Assembly (NCBI RefSeq): GCF_018070025.1
Contig: NZ_JAGPYQ010000001.1
Span: forward strand, 7,626,001-7,690,000
DNA from: Streptomyces liliiviolaceus
GTDB lineage: Bacteria > Actinomycetota > Actinomycetes > Streptomycetales > Streptomycetaceae
Direction: 5' to 3'
DNA: 64,000 nucleotides
Below, piece after piece: positions 45,312 through 52,823 of the stretch. The notes under the pieces are model-generated. The model was not told the origin of the DNA and searched no databases. It saw only the letters and a list, made by a program, of their open reading frames with translations. Numbering within the stretch: position 1 is the stretch's first letter; every line of letters starts with the position of its first letter. The translations under genes were made by a program, and so were the position numbers.

Positions 45312-46593
45312 GAAACAGATCGAACGCCCGCAGCGTCCGCACCCGGTATCCGCCCTCCTTGAAGTACGCCAGGTCCCGGGCCAGCGCCGCCGGGTCGCAG
45401 GCCACGTATGCGATCTTGCGGGCGCCCAGTGACGTCAGTTGCTGGACCGTCTTCTTGCCGGCGCCGGAGCGCGGCGGGTCCAGGACGATGAGGTTGACCT
45501 CGGTGATGCCGGTGCGCGGCAGGACCGCCTCGACCTTGCCCTGTTCGATGCGGACGCGGTCGAACGCGGCGAGGTTGTGCCGGGCGTCCTCCACCGCGCG
45601 CTTGCCGGACTCGATGCCGAGCACCGCGCCCTTGTCGCCGATGCGGTCGGCCAGCGCGCCGGCGAAGAGGCCGACGCCGCAGTACAGGTCGAGCGCCATG
45701 TCGCCCTTGCGCGGCAGCAGGCCCTGCATCACGGCCTTGACCAGCGTGTCGGCAGCCTGAGGGTGGACCTGCCAGAAGCCGCCGCTGCCGACCCGGTGCG
45801 TACGGCCGTCGGCGCGCTCGCGGACGAAGGCGCGGCCGTGCACCCGGTGGATGCCGCCGTCGTGCTCCTCGACGCGCATCACGGAGGCGGGCCTGTCGAG
45901 TTCGACGAGCGGCAGCCGGGCGCCGGGCTTCGGTTCGAGGATGACCATGCGGTCCTGCGAACCCGTCGCGGCGATCGCGTCGACGGACTCCATGCCGGAC
46001 CAGTCGTGCTTCTCGATACCCAGCTCGGAGATCCCGGGGGCGGCGATCATGCAGTGCTCGATCGGCTCGACCTCGTGCGAACGGTGGCGGCGCAGACCGG
46101 CGTTGCCGTCCTCGTCGACCGCGTACTGCACGCGCGTGCGCCAGGCGGGCACCTCGCCGGGCGGCAGCTTGTCGCCCTCGGCCGGCATCACCGTGCCGTC
46201 CCAGCCGGCCTCCTCCGGGGTCAGGCCCGCGAGCCGCTTCAGCTGCTCGGCGACGACCTCGCCCTTCAGCCGCCGCTGCGCACCCGGCTTGGCGTGCTGC
46301 CAGTCGCAGCCGCCGCAGCGCCCAGGTCCCGCGTAGGGGCACGGGGCCTCGACCCGGTCCTTGGAGGCCTCCCGGATCTCGACCGCGTCCGCGCGCAGGA
46401 ACCGCGAGTCCTCCTCGCCGTCCGTCACCCGCGCGAGCACCCGCTCACCGGGCAGCGCATGCCGTACGAAGAGGACCTGGCCGGCGTCGGTGCGGGCGAC
46501 GCAGTGCCCGCCGTGCGCGACGGGGCCGACCTCTACCTCGTACTCCTGCCCCACGAGCGACCCCGCCGGCGTTTTCTTCGGTTCTGCCTGCAT
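45253..46593 (-). CDS. Class I SAM-dependent RNA methyltransferase (TrmA/RlmD family) with TRAM domain
   Basis: Predicted to methylate uridine C5 in tRNA or 23S rRNA. The 446-aa protein has an N-terminal TRAM domain (YEVEVGPVAHGGHCVAR), a cysteine cluster CPYAGPGRCGGCDWQH fitting the 4Fe-4S site of RumA, SAM motif DLYCGVGLFAGALA, DPPRSGAG and the catalytic cysteine in YVACDPAALARDL. ATG 46593 (MQAEPKK) has GGAG upstream; the longer frame includes a repetitive non-conserved stretch. Its last codons are duplicated at 29.2 kb, marking it as the apparent insertion point of the CRISPR module. Confidence 0.88.
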   Translation of the reverse strand: MQAEPKKTPAGSLVGQEYEVEVGPVAHGGHCVARTDAGQVLFVRHALPGERVLARVTDGEEDSRFLRADAVEIREASKDRVEAPCPYAGPGRCGGCDWQHAKPGAQRRLKGEVVAEQLKRLAGLTPEEAGWDGTVMPAEGDKLPPGEVPAWRTRVQYAVDEDGNAGLRRHRSHEVEPIEHCMIAAPGISELGIEKHDWSGMESVDAIAATGSQDRMVILEPKPGARLPLVELDRPASVMRVEEHDGGIHRVHGRAFVRERADGRTHRVGSGGFWQVHPQAADTLVKAVMQGLLPRKGDMALDLYCGVGLFAGALADRIGDKGAVLGIESGKRAVEDARHNLAAFDRVRIEQGKVEAVLPRTGITEVNLIVLDPPRSGAGKKTVQQLTSLGARKIAYVACDPAALARDLAYFKEGGYRVRTLRAFDLFPMTHHVECVAILEPAAKGS

Positions 46594-46692
46594 TACGGGG
46601 TGACTCCAGATGCGAATGGGAACGGACTGCCGGAACTGACGGCCGGGGCTACCGAGGCGGCCGGTACTGCCGACGGCGGCCGAAACCGCCGG

Positions 46693-46728
46693 GCAGCCGG
46701 AGCAGCCGGAGCAGCCGGAGCAGCCGGA
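46693..46728. repeat. Four tandem 9-bp repeats
   Basis: The unit GCAGCCGGA is repeated four times in the short gap between the methyltransferase start and the transporter stop. It is probably a simple slippage repeat. Confidence 0.7.
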
Positions 46729-46801
46729 CAACAGCCCACCAGTCTACGTGGACACCGCCCGACCGCTCACCACGAGCACATCGACCCGGCCGCCCGGGTC
46801 C

Positions 46802-48871
46802 TCAGCGCTTGGGCCCCGACGACCCCGACGACCCCGACGGCTCCTTCGGCCGGTGCTCCGCCGGACCGCGCCGCACCGAGCCCGGAGCGGTCCACTCCGA
46901 ACGCCTGCGGGCCCGCTTCTTGGCCACCTCGGAGGACTCCAGCTGGTACGGCACGGACGTCACCATCACGCCCGGCGTGAACAGCAGCCGGCCCTTGAGC
47001 CGCAGCGCGCTCTGGTTGTGCAGCAGGTGCTCGTACCAGTGGCCGACCACGTACTCGGGGATGATCACCGACACCACGTCGCGCGGGGACTCCCGGCGCA
47101 GCCCCTTCACGTACTCGATGACCGGTCGGGTGATCTCGCGGTACGGCGAGTCGAGGATCTTCAGCGGGACGGTGAATCCACGTCGCTCCCACTCGTCGCG
47201 CAGGGCCTTCGTCTCGGCCGGGTCGACGTTGACGCTGAGCGCCTCCAGGGTGTCGGAGCGCATCAGCTTGGCGTAGCCGAGGGCCCGCAGCGCCGGTCGG
47301 TGGATCTTGGAGATCAGGACGACGGAGTGGACGCGCGAGGGACGCAGGCTGTCGTCGGACGGGCCCTCGGGCGCGGCGATCTCCTCGGCCACCCGGTCGT
47401 AGTGCTTCCGGATCGCGGACATCGTCGCGTAGAAGATGACCATGCCGAGCAGGGCGACCCAGGCGCCGTGCGTGAACTTGGTGCCGAGGACGACGACCAG
47501 GACCAGGCCGGTGAAGAAGGCGCCGAACGCGTTGATGGCCCGGGAGCGGACCATGTGGCGGCGCTTGGCCTGGTCCTTCTCGGTGGCCAGGTGGCGGTTC
47601 CAGTGCCGGACCATGCCGGTCTGGCTCAGCGTGAAGGACACGAACACGCCGACGATGTAGAGCTGGATGAGGCGGGTCGAGTCGGCGCCGTAGATCCAGA
47701 TCAGCAGGATGGCCGCGCCGGCCAGCAGCACGATGCCGTTCGAGAAGGCGAGCCGGTCGCCGCGGGTGTGCAGCTGCCGCGGCAGATAGCGGTCCTGGGC
47801 GAGGATCGAGCCGAGCAGCGGGAAGCCGTTGTACGCGGTGTTCGCGGCCAGGAAGAGTACGAGCGCGGTGGCCGCGGCGAGCACGATGAACAGGAAGCTG
47901 CCGCTGCCGAACACGGCCTCGGCGACCTGGGAGATCACCGGGTTCTGGACGTAGTCCGAGCCGACCGCGACCCCGTTCTCCAGCAGGTCGTGCGCCGGGC
48001 GCTCGGCCATGCGGACGTTGGTCGCCATGGCGAGGGCGATGATGCCGCAGAACATGGTGACGGCCAGCAGGCCCATCGCGGCGAGGGTGGTCGCCGCGTT
48101 CCTGGACTTGGGCTTGCGGAAGGCCGGGACGCCGTTGCTGATCGCCTCGACGCCTGTGAGCGCCGCACAGCCGGAGGAGAAGGCGCGCAGCAGCAGGAAG
48201 ACGAGGGCGAAGCCCGCGAGCCCTTGGTGCTCGGCCTTGATCGTGAAGTCGGCGGTCGGTGCCTTCATGGTGTCGCCGAGGACGAGTCCGCGGAACGCAC
48301 CCCACGCGATCATCAGGAAGACACCGGTCACGAAGACGTACGTCGGGATCGCGAAGAGCTTGCCCGACTCCTTGACCCCGCGCAGGTTCATCAGCGTGAG
48401 CAGCACGATGACGGCGATCGCGCACAGGACCTTGTGCTCGACGACGAACGGGATGGCCGAGCCGAGGTTCTCGATGCCCGAGGCGATCGACACGGCGACG
48501 GTGAGCACGTAGTCGACGAGCAGCGCGCTGGCGACGGTGAGACCGGCCTTGGGGCCGAGGTTGGTGTTGGCCACCTCGTAGTCGCCGCCGCCGCTGGGGT
48601 AGGCGTGCACGTTCTGCCGGTAGGAGGCCACGACGGTGAACATCAGCACGACGACCGCGACGGCGATCCAGGGGCTGAAGTGATAGGCCGACACGCCCGC
48701 GATGGACAGGACGAGCAGCACTTCTCCCGGCGCGTACGCCACGGAGGAGAGCGGGTCGGAAGCGAAAACGGGGAGTGCGATGCGCTTCGGCAGGAGAGTT
48801 TCTCCGAGCCGATCACTGCGCAGTGCGCGCCCGATCAGGATCCGTTTGGGCACGTCGGTCAGTTTGGACAC
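46802..48871 (-). CDS. APC-superfamily transporter, KimA-like potassium importer
   Basis: A 689-aa membrane protein with about 12 hydrophobic segments in residues 30-460 and a cytosolic C-terminal domain of about 200 residues. The N-terminal signature PVFASDPLSSVAYAPGE and SGGGDYEVANTNLG fit the KimA/YdaO branch of APC transporters, known as K+/H+ symporters, sometimes annotated as amino acid permeases. GTG start. It is divergent from two TrkA-type regulator genes, which supports potassium as substrate. The tail ends in a low-complexity SGSSGSSG stretch. Confidence 0.8.
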   Translation of the reverse strand: MSKLTDVPKRILIGRALRSDRLGETLLPKRIALPVFASDPLSSVAYAPGEVLLVLSIAGVSAYHFSPWIAVAVVVLMFTVVASYRQNVHAYPSGGGDYEVANTNLGPKAGLTVASALLVDYVLTVAVSIASGIENLGSAIPFVVEHKVLCAIAVIVLLTLMNLRGVKESGKLFAIPTYVFVTGVFLMIAWGAFRGLVLGDTMKAPTADFTIKAEHQGLAGFALVFLLLRAFSSGCAALTGVEAISNGVPAFRKPKSRNAATTLAAMGLLAVTMFCGIIALAMATNVRMAERPAHDLLENGVAVGSDYVQNPVISQVAEAVFGSGSFLFIVLAAATALVLFLAANTAYNGFPLLGSILAQDRYLPRQLHTRGDRLAFSNGIVLLAGAAILLIWIYGADSTRLIQLYIVGVFVSFTLSQTGMVRHWNRHLATEKDQAKRRHMVRSRAINAFGAFFTGLVLVVVLGTKFTHGAWVALLGMVIFYATMSAIRKHYDRVAEEIAAPEGPSDDSLRPSRVHSVVLISKIHRPALRALGYAKLMRSDTLEALSVNVDPAETKALRDEWERRGFTVPLKILDSPYREITRPVIEYVKGLRRESPRDVVSVIIPEYVVGHWYEHLLHNQSALRLKGRLLFTPGVMVTSVPYQLESSEVAKKRARRRSEWTAPGSVRRGPAEHRPKEPSGSSGSSGPKR

Positions 48872-49077
48872 GGTGAGGATCGTAAGCGCTCGAACACGGC
48901 CTCGCCCACCCTCCCCCGCCCACCGGGACGCCTGATCGGTGGGATCCGTGACCGGGATCTGCTCTACGAGTGAAATCCGGTGTGCGCTCGCTTATGTAAT
49001 CCCTGGCCAGACGAATGTCCGTGCCTATATGAAAAAAGCCAAAACTTTGCTCCCCTTTGCCAATTCATGGAGGTTCC
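48872..49077. promoter_or_regulatory. Divergent intergenic region between transporter and trkA cluster
   Basis: About 200 bp with an AT-richer stretch near 48990-49060 that probably holds promoters for both directions. No c-di-AMP riboswitch could be recognised by eye. The GGAGG site for the small membrane peptide lies at the right end. Confidence 0.4.
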
Positions 49078-49194
49078 ATGCTCGCCACCGCGGAACTCAC
49101 CGGCGCCACCGCCGAGCTCATCGGCGCCGCGGCCGGACTGGTCGTGCTGAGCGTCCTGGCCCTCGTCAGCGTGCGCAGCATCAGCCGCCGCTGA
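49078..49194 (+). CDS. 38-aa single-span membrane peptide
   Basis: An ATG preceded by GGAGG opens a 39-codon frame that encodes one hydrophobic helix (AGLVVLSVLALVSV) followed by basic residues SISRR. It stands alone upstream of the TrkA genes and near a potassium transporter. Size and topology resemble small transporter-associated peptides such as KdpF, but there is no sequence basis for a name. Confidence 0.55.
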   Translation: MLATAELTGATAELIGAAAGLVVLSVLALVSVRSISRR

Positions 49195-49249
49195 CCGCCG
49201 ACGGCGCCGGGACAGCACCGGAACAGCACCAGAACAGCACCGGCCCGCC

Positions 49250-49364
49250 GATCGTCGCCACGCCGTCGGGCCGATCGTCATCACGGGGTCAGGCAGATCG
49301 TCATCACGGGGTCAGGCAGATCGTCATCACCGGGTCGGGCCGATCGTCATCACGGTGTGGGGCC
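49250..49364. repeat. Five tandem 23-bp repeats upstream of trkA
   Basis: Five head-to-tail copies of a 23-bp unit beginning GATCGTCATCACGGGGTCAG, the middle ones nearly identical and the outer ones diverged. They lie about 110 bp before the first TrkA gene, in its probable promoter region. Confidence 0.85.
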
Positions 49365-49470
49365 AATGTGCACGGGGGTGCCGCCGACGGACCGCGCGTG
49401 TGTAGCTTGGGCGTCGGTCTGAGACCCTGTTTCAGCCTGAGCAGTAACTTTTCACACCGGAAGGACGGTC

Positions 49471-50142
49471 GTGCACATCGTCATCATGGGCTGCGGCAGA
49501 GTGGGTTCCGCTCTCGCCCAGACCCTGGAGCAACAGGGGCACACGGTCGCCGTGATCGACCAGGACCCCACCGCCTTCCGACGACTGGGCTCCGGTTTCG
49601 GCGGCCGTCGTGTGACCGGCGTCGGTTTCGACCAGGACACCCTGCGCGAGGCGGGCATCGAGGAGGCGGGCGCCTTCGCCGCCGTCTCCAGCGGCGACAA
49701 TTCGAACATCATCGCCGCCCGGGTGGCCCGCGAGATGTTCGGCATCGAGAACGTGGCGGCGCGTATCTACGACCCGCGCCGCGCCGAGGTGTACCAGCGC
49801 CTGGGCATCCCCACCGTGGCCACCGTCCGCTGGACGGCCGACCAGATGCTGCGCCGGCTGCTGCCCTCGGGCGCCGAGCCGCTGTGGCGCGACCCCACCG
49901 GCGGGGTGCAGCTCGCCGAGGTGCACGCGTCGACCGCGTGGGTGGGCCAGCGGATCAGCCGGCTCCAGGAGGAGACCGGCGTACGCGTGGCCTTCCTCAC
50001 CCGCCTGGGCGAGGCGGTGCTGCCCTCCTCGCAGACGGTTCTCCAGGAGGGCGACCTCGTGCACGTGATGATGCGCACGGACGACATCGAGAAGGTCGAG
50101 GCGTCGTTCGCCGAGGGCCCCGAAGAGGAGAGCGGTCACTGA
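49471..50142 (+). CDS. TrkA-family potassium channel/transport subunit 1
   Basis: A 223-aa RCK protein. The N-terminal Rossmann motif GCGRVGSALAQTLEQQGHTVAVIDQD binds nucleotide (NAD or ATP), and the C-terminal part (about 150-215) matches the TrkA-C domain that in many RCK proteins binds c-di-AMP. GTG start with GGAAGGA upstream. Its stop overlaps the ATG of the second TrkA gene (TGATG). The pair probably gates a potassium transporter, possibly the divergent KimA-like one. Confidence 0.88.
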   Translation: MHIVIMGCGRVGSALAQTLEQQGHTVAVIDQDPTAFRRLGSGFGGRRVTGVGFDQDTLREAGIEEAGAFAAVSSGDNSNIIAARVAREMFGIENVAARIYDPRRAEVYQRLGIPTVATVRWTADQMLRRLLPSGAEPLWRDPTGGVQLAEVHASTAWVGQRISRLQEETGVRVAFLTRLGEAVLPSSQTVLQEGDLVHVMMRTDDIEKVEASFAEGPEEESGH

Positions 50143-50819
50143 TGAGGGTCGCCATTGCCGGTGCCGGCGCCGTGGGCCGCTCGATCGCGGGCGAGCTCCT
50201 GGAGAACGGGCACGAGATCCTGCTGATCGACAAGGCGCCGACCGCCATCTCGGTCGAGCGCGTCCCGATGGCGGAGTGGCTGCTCGCCGACGCCTGCGAG
50301 ATCACGTCCCTGGACGAGGCGGCGCTCCAGCGCTGCAACGTGGTGATCGCGGCCACGGGTGACGACAAGGTCAACCTCGTCGTCTCCCTGCTCGCGAAGA
50401 CCGAGTACGGGGTCCCGCGGGTCGTTGCCCGCGTCAACAACCCCAAGAACGAATGGCTGTTCAACGAGTCGTGGGGTGTGGACGTCGCCGTCTCGACCCC
50501 GCGCCTGATGTCGGCCCTGGTCGAGGAGGCGGTGAGCGTCGGCGACCTGGTCCGGCTGCTCCGCTTCAGCCACGGCGACGCCAACCTCGTCGAACTGACC
50601 CTGCCCCCGGAGTCCGCGCTGGCCGGCACCCAGGTCGGCGACGTGGCCTGGCCCGAGGACACCTCGCTGGTCACGATCATCCGCGGCACCCGGGTCCTCA
50701 CCCCGACGCGCGAGGACTCCCTGGAAGCGGGTGACGAGCTGCTGTTCGTCGCGGCCCAGGCCCGCGAGGAACAACTGGAGGACCTGCTGTCGGTACGCCG
50801 CGAGTCCACGACGGACTGA
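50142..50819 (+). CDS. TrkA-family potassium channel/transport subunit 2
   Basis: A 225-aa RCK protein with GAGAVGRSIAGELLENGHEILLIDK as nucleotide-binding motif and a C-terminal TrkA-C domain (LPPESALAGTQVGDVAWPEDTSLVTIIRG). Translationally coupled to the first TrkA gene. Two consecutive, diverged TrkA genes suggest a hetero-oligomeric gating ring. A strong hairpin follows its stop. Confidence 0.88.
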   Translation: MRVAIAGAGAVGRSIAGELLENGHEILLIDKAPTAISVERVPMAEWLLADACEITSLDEAALQRCNVVIAATGDDKVNLVVSLLAKTEYGVPRVVARVNNPKNEWLFNESWGVDVAVSTPRLMSALVEEAVSVGDLVRLLRFSHGDANLVELTLPPESALAGTQVGDVAWPEDTSLVTIIRGTRVLTPTREDSLEAGDELLFVAAQAREEQLEDLLSVRRESTTD

Positions 50820-50842
50820 CGAGCAGCAGCACCAGCAGATAC

Positions 50843-50880
50843 GAGGAGGGGGCGCCCGGATTTCTCCGGGCGCCCTCCTC
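50843..50880. terminator. Bidirectional hairpin after trkA pair
   Basis: A stem of about 16 bp (GAGGAGGG...CGCCCGGA pairing with TCCGGGCGCCCTCCTC) closes 24 bases after the TrkA stop. It has no long T-tract, as usual in Streptomyces. Confidence 0.75.
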
Positions 50881-50948
50881 TTCACGCGTGGACCTTCTTC
50901 ACGCGTGGACCTTCTTCACGCGTGGACCTTCTTCATGCGTGGACGCAG
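50881..50948. repeat. Four tandem 17-bp repeats
   Basis: Four copies of a unit starting TTCACGCGTGGACC, the last with two changes. They lie between the trkA terminator and the stop of the DUF3159 gene. Confidence 0.85.
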
Positions 50949-50953
50949 GGCAC

Positions 50954-51691
50954 CTAGTCCGCGGACCGAGCCGCGGCCTGCCGTTCCTTCTCGGCCTTCT
51001 CCGCGGCCTCCATCTCGGCGAAGACATCGATCGGCGGCGGCGCCTTCGCGAGGAACACCCACGTCAGCCACACCGCGAGCAGGAAGGGCGGGATCTTCAG
51101 CGCGATCAGGACCCAGCCGAACTGCGTCGTGTCGGCCCACCAGTAGAGCGGGAAGAGGATCGCGCACTTGGCGAGCAGGATCAGCCCCCACGCGTAACTG
51201 GCCTTCGCGTACGCCTTCTTGCGGCCGGGGTTGCGCGTACGCCAGGAGAGGTTCTCCTTGAAGACCGGCCCGAGGATCAGGCCGATCAGCGGCACTCCGG
51301 CGAGCGTCGTGACGATGTACGCGAGGGCGAGCCCGAGCGTGTACAGCATGCCCGGCAGATAGAAGTCCTTCGCGTTGCCCGTCATCATCGCGAAGACGAC
51401 ACCGAAGGCGACACCGAAGACACCGCTGAACGCATGCTTGACGGTGTCCTTCATGACCAGACGGACCACGACGAGCAGGATCGAGACACCGAGGGCCGCG
51501 ATGGCCGCCGAGTGCAGATCCTTGTTGATCGTGAAGATCGTGACGAAGAGCAGGCCCGGCAGGACCGTCTCGATCATGCCCCGCAGACCGCCGAACGCCT
51601 CGAAGAGGGCGGCTTCGGTCACCGCCCGTGAGTCCTGCGCATCCTGCGCGTCCCGCTGGGCGTCTTCGGTCGGCTTGTCGAGCGACGTCAC
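50954..51691 (-). CDS. DUF3159 family membrane protein
   Basis: A 245-aa integral membrane protein with about six hydrophobic segments between residues 40 and 210 and an alanine/glutamate-rich cytosolic tail. The segment AFGGLRGMIETVLPGLLFVTIF is typical of DUF3159, an actinobacterial family of unknown function usually found next to an OB-fold protein, as here. GTG start, three bases after the OB-fold stop. Confidence 0.82.
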   Translation of the reverse strand: MTSLDKPTEDAQRDAQDAQDSRAVTEAALFEAFGGLRGMIETVLPGLLFVTIFTINKDLHSAAIAALGVSILLVVVRLVMKDTVKHAFSGVFGVAFGVVFAMMTGNAKDFYLPGMLYTLGLALAYIVTTLAGVPLIGLILGPVFKENLSWRTRNPGRKKAYAKASYAWGLILLAKCAILFPLYWWADTTQFGWVLIALKIPPFLLAVWLTWVFLAKAPPPIDVFAEMEAAEKAEKERQAAARSAD

Positions 51692-51694
51692 CGG

Positions 51695-52093
51695 CTACTC
51701 CCGTCCGAGGGGTCTGAGTTCGTACTTCGGATTGAACAGCACGCGCCGGCCCCGGCTCATCGAGATACGGCCCGACGCCATCAGCTTGCGCCCCGGTTCT
51801 ATCCCCACGATGGAACGCCTGCCGAGCCACACCACGTCCAGGGCGGCCGAACCGTCGAACAGCTCGGCCTCCAGGGCCGGGACACCGGCCCTCGGGCGCA
51901 GGGTGACCGTGCGCAAGGTACCAGTAACCGTGACCACCTGTCGGTCGCGGCAGTCACCGATACGGGTGCAGCCCGCGGTCTCGGCGTCCTCGCGCAGCTC
52001 CTCCGACTCCAGGTCCTCCTGGGAGGAGGAGAGCCGGTCGATCATGCGCCGGAACCGGCCCGCCGGCTTTTCGGATCGAGGGACAGCACTCAT
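51695..52093 (-). CDS. OB-fold nucleic-acid-binding domain protein
   Basis: A 132-aa protein whose residues 45-125 form an OB-fold (VVTVTGTLRTVTLRPRAGVPALEAELFDGSAALDVVWLGRR). It begins with a charged helix, and ends RRVLFNPKYEL. In actinobacteria this gene pairs with DUF3159; function is unknown. ATG start, immediately upstream of and probably co-transcribed with the DUF3159 gene. Confidence 0.82.
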   Translation of the reverse strand: MSAVPRSEKPAGRFRRMIDRLSSSQEDLESEELREDAETAGCTRIGDCRDRQVVTVTGTLRTVTLRPRAGVPALEAELFDGSAALDVVWLGRRSIVGIEPGRKLMASGRISMSRGRRVLFNPKYELRPLGRE

Positions 52094-52139
52094 AGCTCAA
52101 AGCGTACCGGGGGCCGCTGACAGGAACGTACCCGTAGCA

Positions 52140-52823
52140 CTAACGCTCGAACCGGTAGCCCATCCCCGGTTCGGTGACGAAGTGCCGCGGATGCGAGGGG
52201 TCCACCTCCAGTTTGCGGCGGAGCTGGGCCATGTAGACCCGCAGGTAGTTCGTCTCGGTGCCGTAGGAGGGGCCCCAGACCTCCTGGAGCAGCTGTTTCT
52301 GGCTGACCAGGCGGCCCGTGTTGCGCACCAGGACCTCCAGGAGGTGCCACTCGGTCGGGGTGAGGCGTACGTCGCGGCCGTCCCGGTGGACCTTCTTGGC
52401 GGCCAGGTCGACGGTGAAGTCCTCCGTCGTGACGATCACGTCGTCCTCGCCGCCGCCGGTGGGCTCGGCCCGGCGGACGGCCGCGCGCAGCCGGGCGAGC
52501 AGCTCGTCCATGCCGAAGGGCTTGGTCACGTAGTCGTCGGCGCCCGCGTCCAGGGCCTCGACCTTCTCGTCGGAGGAGTGCCGCGCGGACAGGACGAGGA
52601 TCGGTACGCGCGTCCAGCCGCGCAGTCCCCTGATCACCTCGACGCCGTCCATGTCGGGCAGGCCCAGGTCGAGCACGACGACGTCGGGGTGACGGGCGGC
52701 GGCGAGCTGGAGGGCGGTGGCGCCGTCGGGGGCCGCGTCGACCTCGTACTTGCGTGCCTTGAGATTGATCACGAGTGCTCGGGTGATCTGCGGCTCGTCG
52801 TCGACCACGAGGACCCGGGTCAT
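52140..52823 (-). CDS. kdpE: KdpE, response regulator for potassium limitation
   Basis: A 227-aa OmpR/PhoB-type regulator. The receiver domain (VLVVDDEPQITRALVINL; phospho-acceptor Asp in VVLDLGLPDMDG; Lys in VTKPFG) is followed by a winged helix ending QKQLLQEVWGPSYGTETNYLRVYMAQLRRKLE. It overlaps kdpD by four bases. No kdpFABC genes are in the window, so the target transporter is elsewhere or may be the K+ genes nearby. Confidence 0.92.
   Translation of the reverse strand: MTRVLVVDDEPQITRALVINLKARKYEVDAAPDGATALQLAAARHPDVVVLDLGLPDMDGVEVIRGLRGWTRVPILVLSARHSSDEKVEALDAGADDYVTKPFGMDELLARLRAAVRRAEPTGGGEDDVIVTTEDFTVDLAAKKVHRDGRDVRLTPTEWHLLEVLVRNTGRLVSQKQLLQEVWGPSYGTETNYLRVYMAQLRRKLEVDPSHPRHFVTEPGMGYRFER

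Noticed and set aside
46748..48973. A 741-codon plus-strand frame opposite the KimA-like gene
   Set aside because: It is rich in His, Arg, Gly and Asp with no domain, and is the complement of a well-supported membrane protein.
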